Assembly: GCA_027604665.1 (NCBI GenBank)
Contig: JADGIZ010000011.1
Location: 1 to 51,191, forward strand
Direction: 5' to 3'
Source: Polyrhizophydium stewartii
Taxonomy: Eukaryota > Chytridiomycota > Chytridiomycetes > Rhizophydiales
DNA: 51,191 nucleotides
The position numbers and the translations under genes are program-made. The notes below the pieces were generated by a model, which was given only the letters and a program-made list of their open reading frames with translations, had not been told where the DNA came from and did no database searches. Positions 8,666-21,148 of the stretch are shown in pieces (the stretch's first letter is position 1; every line of letters begins with the position of its first letter).

Positions 8666-11600
8666 TCAAGACATGGTCAGATGCACCCAGCTGGTGAAGC
8701 CGTCGACGAAGCTGCGGATGCGGCCCAGCACAGGGCCGCCGCGGCCACGGCCCGCGCGCGACTGCGCGTGCACCTCGTCGATCGACAGCCCCAGCTCGTC
8801 GTCGGGATCAAAGAAGTCTGGCCTCGTTGGCAGTGGACCCGAGCTGTGGCGCGGGAGACGCCGGCCGCCGTTGCGCTGCGGCGCTGCGCCCGGCTGGTCT
8901 GGCACGCCGTCCGCCGCCAAGTGGTCGTCCTCGGTCGCCGCCTGCATGCCCACGCGCTGTTGGGCCACGAGCCGACGCCAAACCTCTCGCTGGGTTCGCG
9001 CCTGCTCCTCGCGCAGCTCGACAAGGCGCTGCGGCTGCTCGCGGCCGGGAAGCCACGGGACGGGCAGCTTGCCGATCAGTGCAGGATGCACATACGTGCG
9101 CAGCTGGATGTCCTCGCGTGCGGGGTCTGTATCGGTCGAGCGGCGGCGCGCAGCATGGCCGTCGAGCTCCGCATCGTCGCCATAGCGGAGCACCGCGCTG
9201 GCCGCCTCGACTGGTGCGTCGAGGACGCCCGGCACGCGAGTCATGGGTGGCTCCAGATGGATGCCGAGCGACAGACGCTCCTCCTCGTCAGACATGGTGC
9301 GCTGGGCCTCGGCATCTAGCGCCATTGCGCCGCCGCCTGTGCTTCCAACGGATCCTGCGTTCGCCTGAGAGCGTGGCGATTCGCGGCGGGCGCTGTCCGA
9401 GCTGCTCAGCAGTGGATCGCTGTCAGTCTCGAGCGCCGCGTCAAAGGGCGATGCCTCGGCGGCTGCAGGATCGGCAAAGATGCTGAACTGCCCGGCCTGC
9501 AGCGACATGCTTGAGAGCTTGCGCCGCACGCCAGAGCTGCTCTGTATGGGAGAGGCATGCCGGTCAGGCGACGACAATGCGCTGCTCGGACCAGATCCGT
9601 CGTGCACGCCTGTCGCATCAGCGCCGCCCATACTGTGAGCCTCGGCCGCCCCAGCAGTTGAGCTTCCCTGACGCCCAGCGCCACTCGAGGTCGACAGGCG
9701 CGTGAGGCCGTCACGGTGCCGCGACTGCACGGTTATGGGCCTCCGCGCGGCAAAGTCGTTGAGCTCGCGGCCCACGCTGAGACGCGAGCTCGACATGCCG
9801 CGGATATCGTGCATGCTGCTGGCCAGGCTGCTCGATGCGCTTGCAGGTACGCCTGTGCCAACACCAGGCACGGCGCTGCCAGATATGAGAGGAATCACAG
9901 CGCGCCGGTTCGCTCCGGCACCAGCACCTGCGCTACCCGACGGCGGACTCGCTGGATCTTGACCATCGTGCGCACGGGTGGCAAACTCGTTTGCAATCTT
10001 GCCAAGGATCTCGAGCGGGATGTGGATGATTTGCTTGTCGTAGCCCTGGCTAAGCCACCCGTACACAAACATCGTGATTGCTAGCAGCGGAAGCACGCCA
10101 GAGACCATCTGCGCATAGTCGGACCACGGCGTCGGCTCGCTCAGCAGAGTTTGCATGCCGCCTTGCCCGGCCTTCTTCCTCGCGCCATCTCCTGACGCCT
10201 TGAGTGCGAGCAGGCCCATCATCGTCAGCTGCATGATGATCAGGCTGCTGAGGCACCGGTTGACGACAAGTCGCGTTGCAATGCCCTTGGACTCGTAGCG
10301 AGGCAGATGGACGTACATGAGCAGGTACTGCATGTGCGGCAGCTGTCAGCAAGGCATCGGAGGCAAGAGCGAGCGCCAGATCGCACCTTGTAAACAAAGT
10401 ATCCGACGGCAAAGAACAGCGCACAAAAGGGCAGAATCAGCGGCGCGATCGGGGCATAGACGACGCCAATCACAAATATGATCATGGGGACTGGGTACGC
10501 GACGCCGTAGTTGATGCACGTCAGGACGGACGGATAGTAGGCATCGGATGTCTGCCGCGGCGTGCTCCGCGACAACGGAGAAAAGCGCGATAGCCACGTC
10601 AGAATGAGCGGCGCCACAAGCAGCAGCTGCGCAGGGTACACGGCCGCGGCTTGCAGAATGACGTAATTGATCAACGTCGTGGACGACTTGGGCACCATCT
10701 GCCCCAGTAGCTCAATGACCATCTGTGGATTCGGAATGATCTCGTACACAAAGGTCCGCGCAAACACGGTCAGGAACAAAATGTTCCACAGTTGGTACGA
10801 GAAGTATCTGCGCAGAGCGCATACGGCATAAAGCACCAATATCAGTACATTCCGGCAACCACACGCTCGCGACGGTGGCGACTTACTTTGTCAACAGCGA
10901 CATCTCGATCCAGCTCGATGCCTCGATGCCTTGGATCTGACACAAAACTGGCGCGATAGTCAGCGCACTGGGCGGCCGCGTTCAATGCCGACCATGCGCA
11001 AGTGCGTCAAGCACGGCTCTTACTCAGAAGCACACTCGGGAGCGACGACGTCCACAGCGTCAGTAGCGCTGCGGGAATGACACCTTGGATGAACTGGATC
11101 CATGTGTCGGGAATGTCTTTGAGGATTGCGCCGAGGACAGGAACATAGACGGCCAGCTGCCCGAGGTCGATCAGACCAGCGATACTCGAGACGATAAAAG
11201 TCGAGAAGAACACGAGCATAAACAGGCTGCCGTACACAAGCAAGCCGCGGATCGCCTTTGTGTAGCTGCTTGCAGTTTTCGACGATAAGTTGGGCCAGTA
11301 CATGTCGCGCGGCTCCGGTGCCATCTTGGTCATGCATGCAAACGGCCGACGCTGCAGAACTGCTTGCGACACGAGTGTCTACTTTCCGAGTTAGCGATCA
11401 AGGCACAATGAGAGGGCTGGCTGCAGGCTCCAGCGCTTCTTACCGCGCTCACTGGCGACTCGAACGTCACGATGCCCACTGCCGTTGGGGCGGAGCGCTC
11501 GGGCATGCGGCGGAAGCGCTCGACGAGGCGATCCCACTCGTGGAACTTGGCTGCGTAGAACTCTGCAGAGTCGACCAAGGTGCCAAAGAGGCCCAGAAAC

Positions 11601-13152
11601 CCCGTGCGGTGCTGCGGGCGCCAGCTCGAGTTCATGGCATCGATGCGCGACAGAACCTCGATGGCCGCTGGATTCACCGACTCGGTGCTTGCAAACGCCC
11701 CGCGCGGCAGCAGCGGTGCATGCTCCGGGGACAGCAGCGACGAGACACGCACGGCGCTGTTTCCGCGCAGGATCTCGCGGCGGCCGTTGCGTGCACTTGG
11801 CGCGGCGCCAGGTCTCGGCCGCGGGATGCAGAGGCCGCAGCAGCCAAGCAGCCAGCCCAGACACGACGTGCGCTCGTTGGCCGCATGGCGACGAGCGACT
11901 TGCGCAAACACGGTCTCGAGCTTATTGAGAAAGTGCGCACGCTTCTGGATGGCGTTCCTGAGGTGCGACCAGTTTCTGCAAAGAACAACGCTCTCGACGT
12001 TGCCGACGCCAAGGCTTTCAAAGTATGAGGCCAGATCGATTTCGTTGCGCATTTCGCGGGGGATACCAAAGACCATGACCGAGCGCATTTCAATCTTGCT
12101 CATCTTTGTCTGGCGCAGCGCATGCTCGTCGTATTGCATCTTTAGCCGCACGAATCCGCGGTAGTGCGCGACAACGTACGCGATTGTGAGGAGCGAGAAC
12201 AGCCATGTAAACGCCATGTGCACGCGCAGGTACTTGGACTTGTTGGGCACGTTGTCGACAGACAGCGCAGGCAGCATGAGATCCTCAATCTGGTAGCCCG
12301 TTGTTGCGTTGGCGAGCGGCGGCGGATGGGCATAAAAGTTGACGGGAGCAAGCACGCCCATGCCGAGCACGGTGAAGACGGCGAACATGCGATAGCCCAT
12401 CTTGAAGAAGCGAAGAAGCTGCACGATCGGATGCCCGAGGCAGCCGGCACCGATGGGTCAGCAAGGCGCCAGTCTGATCCGCTGCAAATACAGACGCAGC
12501 ACCGCACAGCCGCACCATTATGGCGTCCAAGCCGACGGTGTTGATCAGGACGTTCTCCTTTGTGCGGAACACAACCGGGATCCACGAGAACAGCCCCTTG
12601 CGCAGGCGCGGCGGCCGCCCGCTGCAGAGATGGGCCCGCCGGGTCAGCATCCCAAAAACTGGGCCAGACCTCCTGTGCACTCTGACAGCGGCCGGCTCAC
12701 CGGGTCAGGACTCGCCGGGGTGAGTAGATGTCGAGGAAGCATGTGCGCACGATGCAGAAAGTGAGGAAGCAGGCGAGCCCGACGCTGACGAACGTCGTCA
12801 GGGGCACGAGGATGCCCTGGTTCGACCGCCGCTTGGTGGGGTCGGCCGTCGGCGTCTCGAGTAGCCTGGCGGTGCGCGAAGGTGGCGGCGGCCATCGGCG
12901 GGGGGCGTCGGCCACGGCCGTCGTTGTGTTTGGCGCGAGGAGCGACGTCGGCGCCGATGACGATGCGGCAGCCGAGACAGCAGCGACGAGCACGGCGAGG
13001 ATGGCGGCGGCCGGCGAGGAAACGGCCGGCCGTGAGCGTGCGCTGAAGGGCGTGTTCTGCAGGCCGGGCTCGCGGTCAGCGGGCAGCGCGGCAGCGGGCG
13101 GCCGTCCCGCGCGGGCGGCGCCCGGGGACGCGCGGTTGCCGCGATGTCGCAT
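8666..13152 (-). CDS. OSCA/CSC1/TMEM63-family mechanosensitive or hyperosmolality-gated cation channel
   Basis: Seven exons: 13152-12701, 12621-12516, 12418-11444, 11378-11024, 10947-10887, 10807-10387 and 10327-8666, encoding 1343 residues; all phases close. Family landmarks are in the right order: an N-terminal membrane helix (VPLTTFVSVGLACFLTFCIV), VGLDAIMLLRFFKMGYRMF across exons 2/3, the cytosolic RNA-recognition-like loop, APEPRDMYWPNL in exon 4, IQGIEASSWIEMSLLTKYF across exons 5/6, and the pore-region helices of exons 4-7. This places it in the RSN1/CSC1 family (formerly DUF221), which conducts cations on membrane stretch or osmotic change. The C-terminal 400 or so residues, all in exon 7, are Ser/Gly/Ala-rich and lack clear similarity. 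An Ala/Pro-rich segment precedes the first helix; the start at 13152 is the least certain point. The gene diverges from the kinase gene over 210 bp. Confidence 0.9.
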
Positions 13153-13362
13153 GCTGCGGAAAGCGCCGTCGGGCCGACGGCGTGCCGGATGACGGCCGGC
13201 CGCGGCCACGGCCCCACCACGGCGCGGGTGGGCGGCACGCACTCGCAGGCTGCACAGGCGCAGGCACGGGATCTGGCGCCGGGGAGGGGGTCGTAGCCCG
13301 ATCGTGCGGCGCCCATCTTGCCCAGACTGTCGCAAACAGCTCCGGCGCCGACGCACGGGGCG
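13153..13362. promoter_or_regulatory. divergent intergenic region, CSC1-like / MARK-like
   Basis: 210 bp of GC-rich DNA between two start codons that point away from each other. It must serve both genes, or the promoters extend into coding sequence. No defined element was recognised. Confidence 0.35.
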
Positions 13363-16300
13363 ATGGCCGACTCCACGGCGGATCTCACGACGACGCGGGG
13401 CTCCGAGGCGGCCGCCGACCGGCAGTCGCGCGCAGGAAACGGCCCCGGCGCAACCGCTGGCGCGATCGTTGCCGCTGCGGCCGCAGCCGGCGCCGGAGGA
13501 CGCACATCGACAACCGCCGCTGGTGCCAGCACCGGTGCCGCCAACACTGCCGCCTCCGCCGCCGCGAAGCCAAAGATTGTTGGCAACTACGAGCTGATGC
13601 AGACCGTCGGCGAGGGATCGTTTGCCAAGGTCAAGCTGGCAGTCCATCGCCTTACACGCCAGAAGGTCGGCATGTGCCCGCCGTGCGCGTCCGTGGTGCC
13701 GTGCGTCTTGCTTGCGTGAGCAGCCGAAACGGATGCCTGCCCGCAATTGGGCTTGCGCAAACATGTGCACGCCCACGCTCATCCGCGCGCCGTCGTCACA
13801 ATTGAGCGCATCTCCGCCTGCCCTGGGGTCAGCGAGACCGGGCGGCGAACTCGAGAGCTGACGTACCTCTTTGACGCCGTGGCTCGTGTCTGCTGCCGAC
13901 GCTTGGCGTCAAATCGTCCGCTCGCACAAGGTGGCCATCAAGATCATCGACAAGACAAAGCTGCCCGACGAGTACTCGGTCAAAAACATCCACAGAGAGG
14001 CGCAGATCATGCGCATGATCGACCATCCGAACATCATCCAGCTCTTCGAAGCGATGGAGACCAAAAAGCACCTTTTTCTCGTCCTCGAGTATGCTTCTGG
14101 AGGCGAGCTGCTCGACTACATTGTCTCCAATGGGCGGCTCAAGGAGGCCGACGCAAAAAAGTTTGTGCGGCAGATCCTTTCAGCACTGGTGCGTTCTGCT
14201 CGATGCAACTTTGCGCAGCTGCCTATGGAGCGGCTGACTCTGAGAAACGCGGGCACCAACCGATCGAATACGCGTGTACGGCTGCGACGCCGGCTGCAAA
14301 ACAACAGGACTATGCTCACAGCCTCAAGGTCGTTCACCGGGATCTGAAGGCAGAGAACCTGCTGCTCGATGAAAACATGAACATCAAGATATCCGGTGAG
14401 CCGCCACAAAAGACCGCATCTCGCTCGCACAGAGAACACTGACAAGGGAGAGGCATGCGGCAGACTTTGGACTCTCAAACGTCTTTGACCCATCGTCGCA
14501 GCTTTCGACATCGTGCGGCTCGCCAGTTTACTCGGCTCCCGAGCTGATCGAGGGTAAAAAGTACGTCGGACCCGAGGTCGATGCCTGGTCGCTTGGCATC
14601 AATGTCTTTGCCATGGTCGTCGGCGACCTGCCCTTTGCCGACGCAAACCTGACGGCGCTGTACGAGTCCATCCTGCGAGGCAAATACGAAATTCCGGACT
14701 ACGTCTCCCACGGTAGGTCATCTGTGATGCATCTTCCGCAAATAACGACCGCCTACTCACATCGGAGCGTGCCCAGACTGCAAGGACTTTATCGCAAAGT
14801 TGCTTGTCATCAACCCAAAGAAGCGAGCGAGCGTGTCGCAAATGCGCGACCATATCTGGTTACAGGACGGGATGGGATTTCTCGAGCCAGTGTCGAGCAG
14901 ACAGGAGGGCGGCTTCCGCCCGCGCGCCGAGGATCAGCTCGATGAGTCGCTCATGGACCAGCTCGAGCAGATGGGCTTTGAGCGCAAGGCCGCAGCACAG
15001 GCGATCGTGACCGGCAAGTTCAACCAGGCCGCTGGGACGTACTACCTTTTGGCATACGAGAAGCGCCAGAACAACGGCCAGCTGATCTCGCACGCCTCGA
15101 GCATCGGCCAGTCCGGCGTTGACGCAGGCGACATCCAGGATCCCGATGGCGATGCCGGACAGCGCGACGCGCATGCGCACCAAGGCGGCGACGTGACGAG
15201 CGACGAGCTCGCCAGGGTGCTCTTCCAGGTCGAGGGCATGCGCGGGAACGCTGGACCGTCGCGCGAGGCCCGCGATCCGGGGGCTGCTGGCAGCCTTCCA
15301 CCTGGTGCACCGGGCTCGCGGCATCCGCCGTCGCGTGAGCGGGGCGTCAGCTTCAAGGATCGCCGGAACCCGAGCGTCCATGGCACAGGCGCCAACGTCG
15401 GCAACAACACCAGCGGCGCAGGCGCATTTGGTGTTGGCGGCGGCATGACCAACGCTCACCATGCGAATGGCGCTGCGACGGGGCATGCATTCGGAGGAGC
15501 GCAACCGTCTGGTGTCAGCGCGGCCCAAGCCTCAAAGCCGCTCGCCAACGACGGCGATACAAAGGGCAACAAGCCTTTTGTCAAGCGTGTGCGCGGGCGA
15601 GTGGCGGCCGCTGGCGTGTCTCCAGCATCTGCTGAAGTTGCCGTGACAAGTCCTGGGGCGATACGATCAACGTCCGCATCACACCCATCCGCCGGCGCGG
15701 GTAGATTCGCTGACGAAAGCCCGTCGAGCCAACTGCAACCTCAGCTTCAGGTCCAGTCAGCGCAGCAGCAGCATCAACAGCACCAACAGCACCAACAGCA
15801 TCAACAGCAGCAACAGCAGCAACAGCAACAACGCTCGTCCGAGTCGCAGACGCTGCTGCCTCGAATACCCCAAGGCCGCACGAGCAAAACATTCGAGTCC
15901 AAAGTCGTTAACCTGCCCAGCATCGCTTCTGGCACGGCGGCCAACTACAATGTCCTCACAGGTGCTGATCCGTCTGCCTATCCAAAGGCACAGCACCTGC
16001 AAGCCGCCGACGCCGGCGGAGCTCCGCCCCGTACGGCGTCCGCTGCTCCCAACGGAAGTCGCCGCCTGTTCAAAAACGCACCAATCGTGATCGACGAGTC
16101 CTTGTATCTCACCAAGGACCAAGATGTGGACGGAGGTGATCCACCGGCTCCGGGTCCCATGGGCTTTCCTCGCACAATCAGATTCGCATTCAACTGCACC
16201 GCGACGACGACTCTGGCGCCAGAGGTGCTCTTTGAGCGACTGCGCAACGCGCTCGATCGAAACGACGTCGAGTGGCGCCACGACGCATACCTGTGCGAGT

Positions 16301-16449
16301 GCGAGTGGGGCGACATCAAGTTCGAGGTCGAAGTCTGCAAACTGCCACGCATACGCAGTTACGGGCTGCGGCTCAAGCGAATCACGGGCGATATCTGGGA
16401 GTTTAAAAAGCTGTGCAGCAAGCTCACGTCTGATCTCGATCTGAATTAA
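13363..16449 (+). CDS. MARK/PAR-1 (Kin1/2)-like serine/threonine kinase with UBA and KA1 domains
   Basis: Five exons: 13363-13665, 13931-14188, 14308-14395, 14464-14712 and 14777-16449, encoding 856 residues. The kinase domain spans about residues 76-328: glycine loop [16 protein letters not shown] lysine, [19 protein letters not shown] (the Asp codon is split by intron 3) and an activation loop [13 protein letters not shown] with the LKB1-type target Thr. A UBA domain follows (about 355-395, [19 protein letters not shown]). After a long disordered linker with a Gln/His tract comes a KA1 domain (about 764-856, [20 protein letters not shown]), which binds acidic lipids and autoinhibits. This order is that of MARK/PAR-1 kinases, which control polarity and microtubules; SNF1-type kinases are the nearest alternative. 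Intron 1 (265 nt) is the longest of the gene and its donor (GTCGGC) is weak. Confidence 0.88.
15766..15832 (+). repeat. CAG/CAA triplet repeat coding a Gln/His tract
   Basis: About 22 consecutive codons of CAG, CAA and CAT/CAC encode a Gln/His run in the linker of the MARK-like kinase, at roughly residues 630-652. The pattern of interspersed CAT/CAC codons first and pure CAG/CAA later suggests slippage expansion; length variation between strains is likely. Confidence 0.85.
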
Positions 16450-17067
16450 GACCTCGCAATGCAGTTTGATGTAAAGCAAGCACGCTGCTTGATTCAGCGA
16501 GAGCTGCGTAGGCGCCGGCTAGCTTCAGGCGTAATTTCGACGAAATTCGCGAGGCATTTATATCCCGCGGAAGTACAAGTCACCTCTATGCCTGATGATG
16601 CGCGGCAGAGAGTAACATGCGAGCTTAGCGCAATTATTGGCCGCATTCGGCGTCGTTTTGGCCGTAGAGAGCTCGAGAAAAAATGAGTTGGAATCGTTGG
16701 CGTGCCTTATCTACGACGCTCGTTGCAGCCAGCGCCGCAGCAAGTGCGGCGCATCCAGCGGCCACAGAGGCTGCCGTCGCTGTGTCGGGGTTTAGGCGCC
16801 GCACACGCGTTGCAAGCGTTGAGCAGTGATGTGACGGCGCCGGTCCGTTGCCTGCATGGCATTCCTCGTGTTGCTCGCAGGCGTTTCTCGCCAGCTTCGC
16901 GCGATCTTGCCCGTTGCTACGACGCGACAAACACACTTGTCGACGGCCGCACTATCAAGTCATCGCCGCACGCACTCGAGCGCGGCACCGCAGCCAGCAT
17001 TAAGTCCTCAGAACCAGCGCAGCCCAGCACCCCCGCCACGGCACAAATCATACGCAGCAGCAGCACT
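16450..17067. promoter_or_regulatory. upstream region of the H+-ATPase gene
   Basis: 618 bp between the kinase stop and the H+-ATPase start, both genes on the plus strand. It holds the kinase 3' end and the H+-ATPase promoter and leader. A TATA-like TTTATAT stands near 16557. No convincing small gene or RNA was found. Its AT content is higher than in nearby coding DNA, especially at 16460-16690. Confidence 0.4.
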
Positions 17068-20000
17068 ATGTCGCACGCCGGCGGGGGCGGCGGTGACGAC
17101 CAGAAAAAGGAGAGCAAGGCAGATGATGTCCACATAGAAGTGACCGACCAGATCGATCCGGAGCTCGAGAAGCTCCTTCAAACGGTGCCAACCAAGGGCC
17201 TTTCCGACCAAGAAGCCGAGGAGCGCCTGGCGATGTTTGGGCGGAACGGTACGTCTCGCCGTCAGGCGCGCGGCTGCCTGCCTCCGAGCGCATGCCTGTC
17301 CACACCCTCCCGCCGGCGCCGCTGTCCGCGCGAACCGGCGCCTGAAGAATGCGATTCTGGCGGCAGCAAATCGCCAGCTTGGCCTCGCCCCGTCTCGCGT
17401 GCCGGCTCCCCAAATGAGAGCGCGGAAGGCGGTCTGCTCCCGGCCGGCAGGTGGACGCTGCCGGCCACGCAGTTCCCCGTGTCCGCGCAGATGCCTGCGA
17501 TGCCTGCCATGTCTACTGCGCTTGCCCCATCCCGCGATGCTCGGGGATATTCGCCGACGGCCAGCATGGCCGAATCTGCCTTCCGGCTCCATTTCTCAGC
17601 ATTCCCGCCGACGCACGAGATCTGCCAAACTGGCTGTCTGTCGTGCGGCCAGCATCCCGTCTGCGCTGGCGTATGTGTATATGCCCATAATTCCCCACAG
17701 ACTGCTGACCCGAACCACAACGCGCCGCCCCTGAACCGACCCGCTCTGCCAATGCTCGACGATGTGCAGAGCTGAGCGAGCAGCGCAGCAATCCTCTGCT
17801 CAAATTCTTGTCGTACTTTGGCGGCCCCATTTCAATCCTGCTGGAGGTCGCGGCGCTGATCTCGGCCATCACGGGCGACTGGCCGGACTTTATCATCCTT
17901 GTGTTTGTGCTTGTCTCCAACGCATGTATCGGTTACTTTGAAGAAGCCAAGGCCGAGAACGCGCTCGACGCACTTAAAAACACTCTTGCGCTCAAGACTC
18001 GCGTCTGGCGCAACAGCAATCTGGTTGAAATCGACTCTGCGCTACTCGTTCCAGGCGACGTCATTGCGCTGCGCCTCGGAGATATTGTACCCGCCGACTG
18101 CCGGTGAGTGTCGGCTGTGCCGCTTGTCTGGTTAGAGAGGGTTGTTGTGCGAATGCGCTTCCGACGATAGCATGAATCGTGCGCATGGCGTGCTTTGGTC
18201 CAATATAGCGCACATGCCAGGTCGGTGCCTGAGCTGACATACACTTGTGCGTATTTTTACCTCCTCCCCCCGCCGCTTGTTTCCTCCCCACCATCAAGTC
18301 TGCTTGGCATTGGCGTCCAGGGCGAGGAAACCGAGGGTGCATTGCAAATCGACCAAGCCGCGCTGACAGGCGAGTCCCTGCCGGTTTCCAAGAAGAAAGG
18401 CGCAATCGCATACTCGTCCTCGATCGTCAAGCAAGGCCAGATGCTCTGTATCGTGGTCAAGACGGGCTCCAACACTTATATTGGTCGCGCCGCCAATCTC
18501 ATCTCGCAGACCACTGAGGAGGGCCATTTCCAGAAGATCGTGAACAACATTGGCAACTTCCTGATCATCATGACCGTCGTCCTGGTTGTTGTTCTGCTTC
18601 TTGTCAAGTCTCTCGAAAAGGTCAACGGCGTGCGCCGCGATTTTACCACCGTGCTCAAGCAGGTGCTCGTACTCACGATCGCTGCAATCCCAGTCGGTCT
18701 TCCCACGGTTCTCTCGGTGACCATGGCCGTTGGCGCTAAGCAGCTTGCATCCAAGCAAGTCATTGTCAAGCGGCTTCCAGCCATCGAAGAGCTCGCGTCG
18801 GTCTCGATTCTGTGCTCCGGTGCGCACGAGCCAACTGCCGCCGCGATCCAACTTACCATGCAGCTGACGCCGCCGATAACCAACTCGCCTGCTTGACGAA
18901 ACAGATAAGACAGGAACACTGACCCTCAATGAGCTTACTTTCGACGAGCCCTACCTTGCCAACCGCGGCAGCACAAACAGCAACTTTGCAGGCAACGGCA
19001 AGGGCAGGTACACCGACCAGGAGCTGCTGCTCTACGCCTATTGTGCCAGCGAGCCCGGCGCGATGGACCCGATCGAGTTTGCTGTGCGGACAGCTGCCGA
19101 AGAAAAAGTTGACGAGATCCGCAACAGGCCCGACAAGAAAGTGCATGCTATCCCCGGATACAAGATTGTCTCGTTCATTCCCTTCAATCCGCACGCCAAG
19201 TACACCGAAGCCACGATCGAGCTTCAGCAGAGTGGAGAGAGATTCCGCGTGATCAAGGGAGCACCGCATGTCATTGTGCATATGTGCGGCGAGCACGACG
19301 AGGCAACCAAGGCCGTCTTGTCACTCGCCAGCCGAGGCTTGCGTGCTCTCGGCGTCGCGCGCACGATCGACTCGGAGATGACAAAATTCGAGATGATCGG
19401 CATGATCTCACTCCTCGACCCGCCGCGACCAGACTCTGCTCAGACCATTAAGGAGTGCATGGACTTTGGCGTTGCGGTGCGCATCGCACCGGCTGTTTGC
19501 CTGGCACGAGTATCTGCATGCTGATGCGCTCCCATGGTATGACATCTGCGAACCTGGCGCCGCACCACTGCATCAGGTCAAGATGATCACAGGCGATCAG
19601 CTGATCATTGCCAAGGAAGTCGCTGCTCGACTCGGCATGAACCGCACCATCCTCGATGCCCACAAACTCGTCGACGAGACCATGTCCGAGGACGCTCTCA
19701 TTGACCGCTGCATCAAGGCAGACGGCTTCGCGCAGGTGATTCCGGAGCACAAGTATCGTGTCGTCGAGCTCCTACAAAAGCGCGGCTATCTGGTTGGCAT
19801 GACGGGCGACGGCGTCAACGATGCACCGGCGCTCAAAAAAGCCAACGTTGGCATCGCCGTCCACGGTTGCACGGACGCTGCACGCTCGGCCGCCGACATT
19901 GTTCTTCTTGCGCCAGGACTCTCGACAATCGTGGATGGCATCAAGTCGAGCCGCGCGATTTTCCAGCGCATGCGCAGCTACTCGAGTATGCTCCTGACAT

Positions 20001-20891
20001 TGACCTGTTTGGCTGCGTAGGAGTGCGCTGACGCACTGCACACGCTGGGATCTCCAGTTTACCGAATCACCTCCACAATCCACTTCCTGATATTCTTCTT
20101 CATCACACTCCTTGTTTACGACTTCTCGCTGCCAGACCGCCTGATTATTCTGATTGCGGTGCTCAACGACGCGGCAACACTTGTGATCTCGGTCGACTCG
20201 GCGATGATCTCCCAGAAGCCTGACAAATGGCGCCTCGGCCAGCTGCTCACGTTGTCGTTCATTCTTGGTCTGCTGCTCATGGGCATCTCGTTTGCGGTCT
20301 TTTTCTTTGCGCGCAGCTTCAAGTATTTGACACCCGAGCAGATCCAGACCATCATGTACCTGCAGATCTCGTCGTGCCCGCACTTTGTGATTTTCTCGAC
20401 GCGTCTGCCGTCGTGGTTCTGGGAGAACCGCCCGAGCATGATATTCATTATTGCCGTCGGCGGCACGCAAGTCTTTGCCATGTTCATGAGTATCTTTGGT
20501 ATTGAAGCCCTCGAGGCGTACGCTGTGTAAGGCCACGCAGGCTCTGTTCGCGTCCACGCAGAGTTGCGGCCTGGCTAACTCTGCTGAGGCGCTTCTCAAC
20601 AGCGGCTGGGATTGGGGCCTCGGCGTCATGGCGAGCTCGCTCTTCTTCTTTTTGATTCTCGATGCTGTCAAGGTCCTTGTCATACAGAACTGGTCATTCG
20701 AGCTCACAGCACGGCTCTGGCCGTCACGAAAGCAGCTCGCCAAGCTCCGCGCGCGCGAGCAGCGCCAAAAGGAGCTCCTGCGTATCGAGGGCAACAAGAA
20801 GAAGATCCGCAAGGCCGTTTCGGCAGCATTCGTTAGCAAGGTCTTCCACGAGCAGAGCGAGCGCAAGGGCAAAGCTGACGCAGAAACGTAA
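17068..20891 (+). CDS. PMA1: plasma-membrane P3A-type H+-ATPase
   Basis: Seven exons: 17068-17248, 17770-18103, 18299-18819, 18905-19476, 19577-19985, 20058-20526 and 20603-20891, encoding 924 residues, the normal size of fungal PMA pumps. It extrudes protons at the plasma membrane to energise nutrient uptake. Visible motifs in order: [13 protein letters not shown] (actuator, about 193), the DKTGTLT phosphorylation motif with the catalytic Asp at about 346, KGAPHVI, MITGDQ, and [20 protein letters not shown] (about 611). Transmembrane segments flank these blocks. The catalytic Asp codon is split by intron 3. The C-terminal tail is Lys/Arg/Glu-rich and is probably the regulatory domain, but lacks an obvious yeast-type end. 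Intron 1 is 521 nt, far longer than the other introns of this gene. Identification is secure. Confidence 0.94.
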
Positions 20892-21148
20892 AGCAGCGCG
20901 CTTGGACCTTTTGGATCTGCCGCCACTCACCCAAGAACGAGCCTGTTTGAAGGCGTCTCATTCCCACTTCATTGGAAAACCCACACCCCCTCTTTTCAGT
21001 CCGTTTCCCGTTTTCCCACAGAACCTCGGCCGGTGCCGAGCAGACATGCGTCTGTCGGTGCGCGTCGGCTCTCCTGCTCCGTGTGTTGCATCGAAGAAAG
21101 CCGCCTTTTTGGATTCGATGCGCGACTTTCTCGCGCTGCCACCGACGC
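20892..21148. other. intergenic region, H+-ATPase to RSPH3
   Basis: 257 bp between two plus-strand genes. It contains the pump's 3' UTR and the RSPH3 leader. The T/C-rich stretch at 20985-21020 may be promoter or leader sequence. No gene was seen. Confidence 0.35.

Noticed and set aside
10937..10947. Splice acceptor at 10938-10937 directly before IQGIE in the CSC1-like gene
   Set aside because: It breaks the frame with the GTAAGA donor at 11023. The acceptor at 10949-10948 closes phase and adds four plausible residues.
13666..13930. Extra small exon inside kinase intron 1
   Set aside because: The kinase sequence is continuous (TRQK then [10 protein letters not shown]) without it; no conserved residues are missing.
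16634..16936. Minus-strand 100-codon frame upstream of PMA1
   Set aside because: No family resemblance, and it overlaps the likely promoter and leader of the H+-ATPase.
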